Origin: Fen-1077 sp050014355
GTDB lineage: Bacteria > Chloroflexota > Dehalococcoidia > Dehalococcoidales > RBG-16-60-22
NCBI GenBank assembly: GCA_050014355.1
Contig: JBEKDL010000106.1
Location: 1 to 5,745 of the forward strand
Direction of reading: 5' to 3'
Length of the DNA stretch: 5,745 nt
Positions 1-4,646 of this stretch are shown piece by piece (position 1 is the first letter of the stretch; every line of letters begins with the position of its first letter). The notes below the pieces were generated by a model, which made no database searches, had not been told where the DNA came from, and saw only the letters and a program-made list of their open reading frames with translations. Both the position numbers and the translations under genes were made by a program.

Positions 1-2
1 AA

Positions 3-179
3 GTGGAGGTCTACCTGGGCGAGGAGCAGGAAAAACATATCATCACCAGCATGACCGTCCTGGAAATCCCGCGCGGGCTGGTGCACTGCCCGCTAATCTT
101 TAAAAAGATAGATAAGCCGATTCTCTTCGTGAACTTCCCGCTGACGCCGAAGTATGAGAAAACCGATGCGAAGAAATAA
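3..179 (+). CDS. Cupin-domain protein, C-terminal fragment (5' end outside window)
   Basis: Only the last 58 residues are visible; the gene enters from the left edge in frame 3 and ends at TAA 177-179. The translation runs VEVYLGEEQEKHIITSMTVL, then EIPRGLVHCPL, and closes with FVNFPLTPKYEKTDAKK. A beta-strand pattern with an IPxGxxHxPL turn is the usual second cupin motif, in which the histidine is normally a metal ligand. The acidic YLGEEQEKH stretch resembles the strand before it in small cupins of anaerobes. The fold call rests on this motif and on recall of similar proteins. Substrate and reaction cannot be inferred, and the first cupin motif is not in the window. The gene converges on the ABC-F gene. 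No clean terminator follows; the hairpin at 205-224 is the only candidate. Confidence 0.6.
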   Translation: MEVYLGEEQEKHIITSMTVLEIPRGLVHCPLIFKKIDKPILFVNFPLTPKYEKTDAKK

Positions 180-204
180 CACGGGAAATTGATAATCGAA
201 TACC

Positions 205-224
205 ACTCCGGCGAAAGCCGGAGT
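205..224. repeat. REP-like perfect hairpin between convergent genes
   Basis: ACTCCGGC (205-212), loop GAAA (213-216) and GCCGGAGT (217-224) form a perfect 8-bp stem with a GNRA-type loop. The flanks (ACC before, CCAGCC after) match the skeleton of the dispersed ATTCCCGCG...GGGAATCCAG palindromes seen in many bacteria. It lies 25 bp past the cupin stop and 76 bp past the ABC-F stop, so it could end or stabilise both converging transcripts. There is no U-tract directly after the stem on either strand (TTTT comes 6 nt later on the plus strand), so I treat it as a repeat first and a terminator second. Confidence 0.6.
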
Positions 225-239
225 CCAGCCTTTTCATCC

Positions 240-257
240 CGTCATTCCCGCGCAGGC
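240..257 (+). repeat. Truncated second copy of REP-like palindrome
   Basis: CGTCATTCCCGCGCAGGC is the left arm and loop of the common CGTCATTCCCGCG...GGGAATCCAG type of palindrome. The expected right arm (GGGAATCCAG) is missing and is replaced by AACCAAAGG. It follows the complete hairpin at 205-224 by 15 bp in the same orientation, so the pair looks like a tandem cluster that lost half a unit. The identification rests on resemblance to a widespread repeat type recalled from other genomes. Confidence 0.4.
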
Positions 258-300
258 AACCAAAGGAGCGAGGTCTTCCTGGTTAATTTTTCTTATCACT

Positions 301-2241
301 TCAAACCCCCATCCTCCCCTTTTCCTCGCGGTACTCTCCCTCTATCCTCTCCGCCTCCGCCGTCAGCCTGTCCCATTCGGTGGTGAGCGAACGGATGCGC
401 TCTTTAGTCACCACGTACTCCCGGTTCGTGTCCGCTACTTTATCGCCGTTTTTATAGTGGTCGGGGTCCGCGAAGAGCGCTTCGATTTCCCCCTGCCGCC
501 CCGTCAGCCGCGCCACCTCTTTTTCGATTTCCCCGATGCGCTTTTTTACCGGCGTAATCTTCTGGTAGTGCTGGTTGCGTATTTCCCCCTCCATAATCTT
601 CTTCTGGCGCTGCCGGTACCGCGCCTCGCTGGCCGGGGGCGCTTTCACCTTCAGGCTCATCGGCACATCCAGTATTTTTATCGGCGACTCTTTCTGGTCA
701 AGAAAATCGTCGTAATTGCCGGGGAAAATATTCAGCCTGCCGTCCCTGATTTCGATGATTTTGTTGGCCACCTCCCGTATCAGCGTCCGGTCGTGCGTGA
801 TGAAGCAAATCGTGCCCGTATAAGCCTCTAAAGCATCGGTCAGTATCTCGCGGGAAGGGATATCGAGGTGGTTGGTCGGCTCATCCATGAGGATAAAGTT
901 GGCCGGGCGCGTCAGCATCTTGGCGATAGCCAGGCGCGTCTTTTCCCCGCCCGAAAGCACCGCCACCTTTTTCAGGACATCGTCCCCGCTGAAAAGGAAT
1001 GCCCCGAGCAGCCCCCGCAGCCTCTGCTCCGGTTCGTCCGGCGCTACCTGCCGCAGCTCTTCGACGACGGTGTTTTGGGGATTGAGCGACTCAATATAGT
1101 ACTGCGCGAAATACGCCGTCGTGACGTTGTGCCCCGGGATGCGCTCGCCGCTTTCGAAGGGTAGCACTCCCGCGAGTATCTTTAAAAGCGTCGTCTTGCC
1201 GGCGCCGTTCGGCCCCACCAGCGCCGCCCTGTCCCCCCGGTTCAGGACGAGGTTGAGGTCGCGGTAGACAACTTTGGAATCGTATGACTTCGCGATGTTT
1301 TGCAGCGTAATCACTTTTTCGCCGCTGCGCTTCGGCTCGGGGAAGAAAAATTTGATTTTCTTCGTCGTCCTCGGCACGACGATGCGCTCTATCTTTTCGA
1401 GCTTTTTTATCCGGCTCTGCACCTGCGTGGCCTTGGTGTTCTTGGCGCGGAACCGCTCGATGAAGCGCATTTCTTTCTGTATCTTCTGCTCCTGCCGCCG
1501 CGCCGTCGCCTGCTTGATTTCCATTTCCTTCTCGCGGGCGAGGACATAGCCGTCATAATCGCCGTGGTAGAAAATCACTCCATCTTTTTCGATGGCGATT
1601 ATCTTTTTAGCCACGTAATTCAAAAAGGCGCGGTCGTGGGAGGTGACCATCACCGCCCCATGATAGCTTTTCAGGTAGCTTTCGAACCATTTCGTCGTCT
1701 CCAGGTCGAGATGGTTGGTCGGCTCATCGAGGATTAGCAGATCGGGGTTCAGAAAAAGGAGCTTGGCCAGCTCGATGCGCGTGAGCCAGCCTCCGCTGAA
1801 CTCGGACAGCGACCGTGCGAAATCGGACTCCGCGAAACCCAGCCCGGAGAGGATAATCCGCGCCTCATGCTCGGCGTTATACCCGCCGGACGACTCGAAG
1901 GCATGCTGGAGCTCGCCCAGTTCACGCATTAAATCTTTGATTTCTTCTTCGTCTTTCTCCTCGGCCAGGTCTTCCTGCACCTCCTGGATTTTGTGCGCCA
2001 GGCCGGTGATACTTGCCGAGGACTGGGCCACCTCGTCCAGCAGCCGACGCCCTGATTTCGGTTCGATGTCCTGACGCAGGTAGCCAATGGTCGTCCCGCG
2101 CCTTACGGCCACGCTGCCGCTATCCGGGCTGACGTTGCCGCAGATAATCTCGAAGAGCGTGGTCTTTCCCGTCCCGTTCTGCCCGATGACGGCGATGCGG
2201 TCTTTCATGCCCACGTTGAAGCTCACGCCGCTGAACAGCAC
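301..2241 (-). CDS. ABC-F family ATPase (ribosome-associated translation factor type), 5' end disrupted
   Basis: A soluble twin-ATPase protein without membrane segments. Family members bind the ribosomal E site and act on stalled or initiating ribosomes; some protect against antibiotics. Numbered from the GTG at 2239-2241 (646 aa): NBD1 has Walker A GQNGTGKTT at 20-28, a signature SEFSGGW around 146-152, Walker B LLILDEP at 168-174 with Glu173, and H-switch SHD at 201-203. A charged helical linker at ~235-290 fits the P-site tRNA interaction motif. NBD2 has A-loop Tyr320, Walker A GPNGAGKTT at 343-351, signature LSGGE at 429-433, DEPTNHLD at 453-460 and THD at 482-484. A C-terminal coiled coil spans ~540-645. 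The core is intact. The N-terminus is short: Walker A begins at residue 20 instead of ~35, and the NBD1 A-loop tyrosine (TSYSDR, codons 2242-2259) lies upstream of the start. That GTG has no ribosome binding site, and a TGA (2296-2298) blocks the frame above it inside a hairpin repeat. It may be a recent pseudogene or use an unusual start. The FSGGW signature recalls YheS/Uup-type members; the subfamily is not certain. Confidence 0.88.
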   Translation of the reverse strand: MLFSGVSFNVGMKDRIAVIGQNGTGKTTLFEIICGNVSPDSGSVAVRRGTTIGYLRQDIEPKSGRRLLDEVAQSSASITGLAHKIQEVQEDLAEEKDEEEIKDLMRELGELQHAFESSGGYNAEHEARIILSGLGFAESDFARSLSEFSGGWLTRIELAKLLFLNPDLLILDEPTNHLDLETTKWFESYLKSYHGAVMVTSHDRAFLNYVAKKIIAIEKDGVIFYHGDYDGYVLAREKEMEIKQATARRQEQKIQKEMRFIERFRAKNTKATQVQSRIKKLEKIERIVVPRTTKKIKFFFPEPKRSGEKVITLQNIAKSYDSKVVYRDLNLVLNRGDRAALVGPNGAGKTTLLKILAGVLPFESGERIPGHNVTTAYFAQYYIESLNPQNTVVEELRQVAPDEPEQRLRGLLGAFLFSGDDVLKKVAVLSGGEKTRLAIAKMLTRPANFILMDEPTNHLDIPSREILTDALEAYTGTICFITHDRTLIREVANKIIEIRDGRLNIFPGNYDDFLDQKESPIKILDVPMSLKVKAPPASEARYRQRQKKIMEGEIRNQHYQKITPVKKRIGEIEKEVARLTGRQGEIEALFADPDHYKNGDKVADTNREYVVTKERIRSLTTEWDRLTAEAERIEGEYREEKGRMGV

Positions 2242-2264
2242 ACGGTCGCTGTAAGACGTAGATA

Positions 2265-2321
2265 CCCACGGGCAGAGCCCGTGGCACTTTGTAACTCAAG
2301 CTTTGCTGCACGCCCTTCGGG
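2265..2321. repeat. Hairpin repeat, unit B (CCACGGGC palindrome plus CCCGAAGGGC palindrome)
   Basis: CCACGGGC (2266-2273), loop AGA and GCCCGTGG (2277-2284) form a perfect 8-bp stem. A second small hairpin, CGCCC-TTC-GGGCG, lies at 2311-2323. About 26 bp of spacer separates them, and it contains the TGA that interrupts the ABC-F frame. Read on the minus strand the order is CCCGAAGGGC, spacer, then CCACGGGCTCTGCCCGTGG followed by GT. A GTAG tetranucleotide (2258-2261) precedes the palindrome on the plus strand, as in REP elements mobilised by RAYT transposases. That link is suggestive only. Confidence 0.7.
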
Positions 2322-2335
2322 CGGTTACGCATTCA

Positions 2336-2371
2336 CCCACGGGCAAAGCCCGTGGAACCCTGCCCTTCGGG
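2336..2371. repeat. Hairpin repeat, unit A (second tandem copy)
   Basis: CCACGGGC (2337-2344), loop AAA and GCCCGTGG (2348-2355) repeat the unit B palindrome in the same orientation with only the loop changed. GCCCTTCGGG (2362-2371) repeats the small hairpin, here with just a 6-bp spacer (AACCCT) between the two. AACCC (2356-2360) can also pair with GGGTT (2369-2373). Two units in direct orientation with different spacer lengths point to a dispersed intergenic repeat family, not a gene-specific regulatory structure. Confidence 0.7.
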
Positions 2372-2405
2372 TTTATTGTGTTAAGCATGACTGATACTCG
2401 CAATT

Positions 2406-2434
2406 ATTATACAGGGATTTACGTATGAAGGCGA
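2406..2434 (-). promoter_or_regulatory. Possible promoter for the ABC-F gene
   Basis: On the minus strand a perfect TATAAT lies at 2411-2406, preceded by CCCTG. The -35 position at 17-bp spacing reads TCGCCT (2434-2429), only 3 of 6 matches to TTGACA. Transcription would begin near 2399, only about 11 nt before the in-frame ATG at 2388, leaving no room for a ribosome binding site. The -10 match is clear; the promoter as a whole is tentative. Confidence 0.35.
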
Positions 2435-2440
2435 GCCTGC

Positions 2441-2469
2441 TGGACTAATCCGCCCGTTTACATCATAAT
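2441..2469 (+). promoter_or_regulatory. Candidate promoter for yjbQ
   Basis: TGGACT (2441-2446), 17 bp, then CATAAT (2464-2469) is a moderate sigma70-type match (4/6 and 5/6). It would start transcription near 2476, the first base of the heptamer repeat, giving a ~62-nt leader before the yjbQ ATG. No better pair was found in 2389-2530 on this strand. Confidence 0.3.
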
Positions 2470-2475
2470 AAGCAC

Positions 2476-2518
2476 TTAGAGTTTAGCATTTAGAATTTAG
2501 AGTTTATCGTTTTAGAGT
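2476..2518 (+). repeat. Degenerate TTAGAGT heptamer tandem repeat
   Basis: Seven-base units follow head to tail: TTAGAGT, TTAGCAT, TTAGAAT, TTAGAGT, TTATCGT, one extra T, then TTAGAGT. Three units are identical and the others differ at two or three positions at most. The tract is AT-rich against GC-rich surroundings and ends 9 bp before the yjbQ Shine-Dalgarno. It would lie in the yjbQ leader or promoter region; a role is unknown. Confidence 0.6.
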
Positions 2519-2527
2519 TTCAATCCC

Positions 2528-2532
2528 GGAGG
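2528..2532 (+). promoter_or_regulatory. Shine-Dalgarno GGAGG that sets the yjbQ start
   Basis: GGAGG at 2528-2532 sits 5 nt before the ATG at 2538. An in-frame GTG at 2532-2534 overlaps this site, so it cannot be the start it serves. The ATG is therefore preferred. Confidence 0.8.
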
Positions 2533-2537
2533 TGAAT

Positions 2538-2972
2538 ATGATTATCATCACCAGAAAAATCAATGTTGATACCAACGCCGCCCGGGAGGAGCATTACGTC
2601 GCTATTGTCAATATCACCCCCAAAATCCAGCAGCACCTGGCGGAATCCTACGTCACCAGCGGCACGGTGACCGTTTTCCTCCCTGGCACGACGGCCGCCA
2701 TCGCCACCATCGAGCATGAAGAAGGACTAATCTCCGATTTTCAAAGGATGTGGGCGCGCGTCGTGCCCCGGGACATCGTCTATAAACACAAATTCATGTG
2801 GGAAGAGAACAATGGCTTCTCTCACGTCCGCGCTTCTTTGATGGGCGCCTCACTGGTCGTCCCCATTGTGAATAAGAGGTTGATTCTCGGCCAGTTCCAG
2901 CAGGTGGTTCTTGTCGAGTTTGATAACCGCGCCAGGTCCCGCCAGGTCGTCTTACAGTTCATGGGAGAATAG
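2538..2972 (+). CDS. yjbQ: YjbQ/UPF0047 family protein
   Basis: 144 aa starting at ATG 2538, close to the usual ~135-145 aa of the family. The family is a small cytoplasmic trimeric beta-sandwich. Members can complement thiamine-phosphate synthase mutants and are annotated as secondary thiamine-phosphate synthases, but the physiological role is unsettled. Family landmarks are present in order: SGTVTVFLPGTTAAIATIEHEEGLISDF in the middle (the TG-hTAAI.xNE..GL block), then GFSHVRASLMGASLVVPI (the conserved HxRASLhG motif with its histidine), and the closing LGQFQQVVLVEFDNRARSRQVVLQFMGE (family consensus LGxWQxIxxxExDxxxRxRxV...GE). One mild oddity is Phe where most members have Trp in LGxWQ. No other thiamine gene is nearby. 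It is probably transcribed alone, since a strong promoter lies before the next gene. Confidence 0.92.
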   Translation: MIIITRKINVDTNAAREEHYVAIVNITPKIQQHLAESYVTSGTVTVFLPGTTAAIATIEHEEGLISDFQRMWARVVPRDIVYKHKFMWEENNGFSHVRASLMGASLVVPIVNKRLILGQFQQVVLVEFDNRARSRQVVLQFMGE

Positions 2973-2987
2973 CTCCTTTAAATATAT

Positions 2988-3016
2988 TTGACAATACAGG
3001 TCTTTTCAATTACAAT
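2988..3016 (+). promoter_or_regulatory. Sigma70-type promoter of the nfeD-slipin operon
   Basis: A consensus TTGACA (2988-2993), a 17-bp spacer and TACAAT (3011-3016, 5/6) give a strong housekeeping promoter. It begins 16 bp after the yjbQ stop. Transcription would start near 3023, leaving a ~34-nt leader that carries the GAGGAGGGG ribosome binding site (3041-3049) at good spacing from ATG 3057. No terminator separates yjbQ from it, so some read-through from yjbQ is possible. Confidence 0.8.
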
Positions 3017-3056
3017 TACCCAAACCATAAACTCTTTATAGAGGAGGGGCAATCCG

Positions 3057-3536
3057 ATGATAAGTGGTCAGGTCGGGACTGTTTTCTTTGATTCCTGGGC
3101 CTGGGTGTTTTTCGTGGGCGCCGGCATGGTATTCATCATCCTTGAGCTCTTACTTGGGGTAAATACCGGCCTCGACCTGGTATTTATCGGCACCGCGTTC
3201 GTCCTGGGCGGTCTCATCACCTTTGCTTTCAAGTCCTGGGCCTGGACCGCCGTCGTCAGCGGCGTTATCTGCCTTGCGTACGTGTTCCTCGGCCGGCGGT
3301 ACATTCATCACAGGATGGCTGTAAAGGGAGAGAAAACCAACATCGATACGATTACCGGTAAAACGGGCATCGTGGAGCAGGACATCGAACCCGAGAAAGA
3401 CGGTATGGTCAAGGTGGGCTACGAGCAATGGCGTGCCCGCTCCGGAGAAAGCCTTAAAGCAGGTGAGGAAATAACCGTCGTAGGCGTTAGTGGCGTTACT
3501 CTAAACGTAAAAAAGATTGAAGGGAGTAAGAAATAA
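3057..3536 (+). CDS. nfeD: Short NfeD-like membrane protein with OB-fold domain
   Basis: 159 aa from ATG 3057, with a strong Shine-Dalgarno (GGAGGGG, 3043-3049) 7 nt upstream. Hydrophobic segments at residues ~14-34, ~38-57 and ~61-78 form the membrane part. A basic turn (GRRYIHHRMAVKGEK) leads to a C-terminal beta-rich domain (~98-155) with GKTGIVEQDI, DGMVKVGYEQWRARS and GEEITVVGVSGVTLNVKKI, the standard OB-fold of NfeD proteins (G.A...L.P.G.v.v.G..W.A.s). The ClpP-like serine protease domain of long NfeD proteins is absent, so this is the short, non-catalytic class. Such proteins pair with SPFH/stomatin proteins, and the OB domain is thought to contact the slipin. The next gene starts one base after the stop (TAA 3534-3536, ATG 3538), indicating translational coupling with that partner. 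The family name is secure; the biochemical role is inferred from the pairing. Confidence 0.9.
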   Translation: MISGQVGTVFFDSWAWVFFVGAGMVFIILELLLGVNTGLDLVFIGTAFVLGGLITFAFKSWAWTAVVSGVICLAYVFLGRRYIHHRMAVKGEKTNIDTITGKTGIVEQDIEPEKDGMVKVGYEQWRARSGESLKAGEEITVVGVSGVTLNVKKIEGSKK

Positions 3537-3537
3537 A

Positions 3538-4431
3538 ATGAGCGTAGGATTAATCGTCGTCGTCGTCATCCTGGTATTCCTTTTCATCCTCACCCTGGCC
3601 AGGTCAATTGTCGTTATCCACCAGGCCCAGAAAGGGCTGATAGAGCGGTTTGGCCGGTACAAGGAGACGCTTGAACCGGGTTTACGGTTCATCATACCTT
3701 TTATAGATAGAATCGCTGCCCGTATAGATATGAGAGAAACCGTGCTGGACGTCGAGCCGCAGGCGGTCATCACCAAGGATAACGTCGGCGTCACCATCGA
3801 TGCTGTCGTATATTATTATGTCACGGATGCCAAACGTGTCCGGTACGAGGTCGCCAACTTCTACGTGGCCGTAAGCAAGCTGGCGCAGACGAACTTAAGA
3901 AACCTCGTCGGCAATATGACCCTCGACGAGACCCTGGCATCGAGAGAACGCATCAATTCTGCTTTAAGGACGACCCTTGATGAAGCCACCGATAAGTGGG
4001 GCGTCAAGGTTACCCGTGTCGAGGTTAAAGCCATCGAGCCGCCCCATGACATCACCGACGCCATGAGCAAGCAGATGAAGGCCGAGCGGGAAAAGCGCGC
4101 CACCATCCTGGAAGCGGAAGCCTACCGGCAGAAAAAGATCCTCGAGGCCGAGGGCGATAAGCAGAACGCCATCCTCAAGGCAGAGGGCGATAGACAGGCG
4201 GCCATCCTCCGCGCGGAAGGCGAGGCCAAGGCCATCGAAAATGTGTCTAACGCCGCGGATAAATTTTTCGTCGGCAACGCGCAGCTTTTAAAGCAGCTGG
4301 AAGTCACCCAGGCATCCTTGCAGGAAAACTCCAAGCTGGTCGTCTCCGACCAGTCCAAACTGGTTAACGTGCTGGGGCTGGGGGAGGCGCTATCCAGGAC
4401 GCCACCGCCGGAAATGAAGAAAAAGGGGTAA
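3538..4431 (+). CDS. SPFH/Band 7 (slipin, QmcA-like) membrane protein
   Basis: 297 aa from ATG 3538. An in-frame TTG at 3517 lies inside nfeD and would add seven residues; the ATG is preferred because a GGGAG (3522-3526) lies 11 nt upstream and the N-terminus then opens with the membrane helix. Residues 3-22 are a single N-terminal transmembrane segment. The SPFH domain spans ~25-185, with QKGLIERFGRYKETLEPGLRF, IDMRETVLDVEPQAVITKDN, VTIDAVVYYYV, LRNLVGNMTLDETLASRERIN and WGVKVTRVEVKAIEPP, all close to E. coli QmcA. A helical assembly region follows with four 11-residue repeats (190-233), then an Ala/Gln-rich tail. Slipins oligomerise into ring- or cage-like membrane scaffolds tied to protease control and membrane quality. 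Position right behind nfeD is the classic NfeD-stomatin operon. A GC-rich hairpin (4478-4500) follows, then the 16S promoter. Confidence 0.93.
   Translation: MSVGLIVVVVILVFLFILTLARSIVVIHQAQKGLIERFGRYKETLEPGLRFIIPFIDRIAARIDMRETVLDVEPQAVITKDNVGVTIDAVVYYYVTDAKRVRYEVANFYVAVSKLAQTNLRNLVGNMTLDETLASRERINSALRTTLDEATDKWGVKVTRVEVKAIEPPHDITDAMSKQMKAEREKRATILEAEAYRQKKILEAEGDKQNAILKAEGDRQAAILRAEGEAKAIENVSNAADKFFVGNAQLLKQLEVTQASLQENSKLVVSDQSKLVNVLGLGEALSRTPPPEMKKKG
4105..4236 (+). repeat. Four 33-bp (11-residue) repeats inside the slipin gene
   Basis: Residues 190-233 of the slipin read as four hendecads: ILEAEAYRQKK, ILEAEGDKQNA, ILKAEGDRQAA, ILRAEGEAKAI. Each is 33 bp and begins ATCCT at 4105, 4138, 4171 and 4204. 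Repeats of the ILxAEGxxQ type are normal in QmcA-like slipins, where the 11-residue period suits long right-handed coiled coils. Codons differ between copies, so this is an old protein-level repeat, not a recent DNA duplication. Confidence 0.8.
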
Positions 4432-4477
4432 AGCGCGGACATCCCCATTTACAGATAGATAAAAGAGAAAGCAGGGA

Positions 4478-4500
4478 GGGGCGGGGAGTTCCCCCGCCCC
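4478..4500 (+). terminator. GC-rich hairpin after the nfeD-slipin operon
   Basis: GGGGCGGGG (4478-4486), loop AGTTC and CCCCGCCCC (4492-4500) form a perfect 9-bp, all-GC stem 46 bp past the slipin stop. The following bases are GAAAATTCCT, so there is no proper U-tract; the nearest T-rich run is CTTCTTT at 4524-4530. It may pause or end the operon transcript, or protect its 3' end, before the strong rRNA promoter downstream. Confidence 0.55.
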
Positions 4501-4531
4501 GAAAATTCCTACCTGATTCTCCCCTTCTTTA

Positions 4532-4560
4532 TTGACAACGAAATCCGACTGTGGTATTAT
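4532..4560 (+). promoter_or_regulatory. Ribosomal RNA promoter
   Basis: TTGACA (4532-4537, perfect), a 17-bp spacer (4538-4554) and TATTAT (4555-4560, 5/6) make a near-consensus sigma70-type promoter. Transcription would start around 4567-4568, about 80 bp before the mature 16S 5' end. It is the only strong promoter in 4432-4646, so a single promoter appears to serve the gene, unlike the tandem P1/P2 of E. coli. Confidence 0.82.
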
Positions 4561-4567
4561 TAATCTT

Positions 4568-4592
4568 GCGCTCTGGAAGAAGAGCGCTTTTT
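4568..4592 (+). promoter_or_regulatory. Leader stem-loop at +1 of the rRNA transcript (boxB-position, terminator-like)
   Basis: GCGCTCT (4568-4574), loop GGAAGA and AGAGCGC (4581-4587) form a perfect 7-bp stem followed by five T (4588-4592). By shape it is an intrinsic terminator, yet it starts at or within a base or two of the predicted rRNA transcription start. In E. coli rrn leaders a stem-loop (boxB) also lies directly after the P2 start and just before boxA. It could be a boxB equivalent, or a terminator stopping read-through from the slipin operon. Confidence 0.6.
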
Positions 4593-4603
4593 GCACCTTA
4601 ACA
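4592..4603 (+). promoter_or_regulatory. boxA-like antitermination element of the rRNA leader
   Basis: TGCACCTTAACA matches the E. coli rrn boxA core TGCTCTTTAACA at 10 of 12 positions and is followed by ACTGGATAG, similar to the bases after E. coli boxA. BoxA RNA recruits NusB-NusE so that RNA polymerase reads through the untranslated rRNA operon. Its position (leader, right after the stem-loop, 43 bp before the 16S) is as expected. Confidence 0.65.
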
Positions 4604-4646
4604 ACTGGATAGCGGAAGGAAGGTTCTCAACAAAGTTCATTCGTTT

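Larger units (their letters stand above)
2242..2388 (-). other. Displaced 5' end of the ABC-F gene, split by a repeat insertion
   Basis: Codons 2242-2259 read TSYSDR in the ABC-F frame and join directly to VLFSGVSFNV, the expected first strand and A-loop of NBD1. Further upstream the frame runs through hairpin repeat sequence (VTKCHGLCPWVS) up to TGA at 2296-2298. Beyond the repeat, an ATG at 2386-2388 in the same frame opens with MLNTIN, a typical length and composition for an ABC-F N-terminus, and then runs into the repeat (PKGRVPRALPVGE...). Removing about 2260-2373 would give a normal start of MLNTIN followed by a few residues and SYSDRVLF. This is my inference; I have no uninterrupted homologue at hand. 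Confidence 0.6.

Noticed and set aside
1300..1737. 145-codon plus-strand ORF, with others at 457-831, 868-1164 and 1715-2074
   Set aside because: All are antisense to the strongly supported ABC-F coding sequence. Their products are low-complexity shadows and they have no convincing ribosome binding sites.
2296..2298. Possible stop-codon recoding (UGA read as an amino acid) to restore the ABC-F N-terminus
   Set aside because: The TGA lies in repeat sequence, the ABC-F gene itself ends in TGA (301-303), and Chloroflexota use the standard bacterial code.
2120..2332. 70-codon minus-strand ORF starting inside the hairpin repeat (MRNRPKGVQQ...)
   Set aside because: Its first ~23 codons are pure repeat sequence, as seen in many spurious predictions (KVPRALPVG), and the rest is an out-of-frame reading of the ABC-F gene.
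2265..2371. CRISPR array
   Set aside because: Only two units, each internally palindromic, with unequal spacers that are themselves part of the repeat; no regular repeat-spacer pattern anywhere in the window.
2532..2540. GTG start at 2532 for yjbQ
   Set aside because: The GTG overlaps the GGAGG Shine-Dalgarno at 2528-2532; the ATG at 2538 has proper spacing and gives the usual family length.
3517..3540. TTG start at 3517 for the slipin
   Set aside because: It lies inside nfeD and adds a charged tail before the membrane helix; ATG 3538, one base after the nfeD stop, is the natural coupled start.
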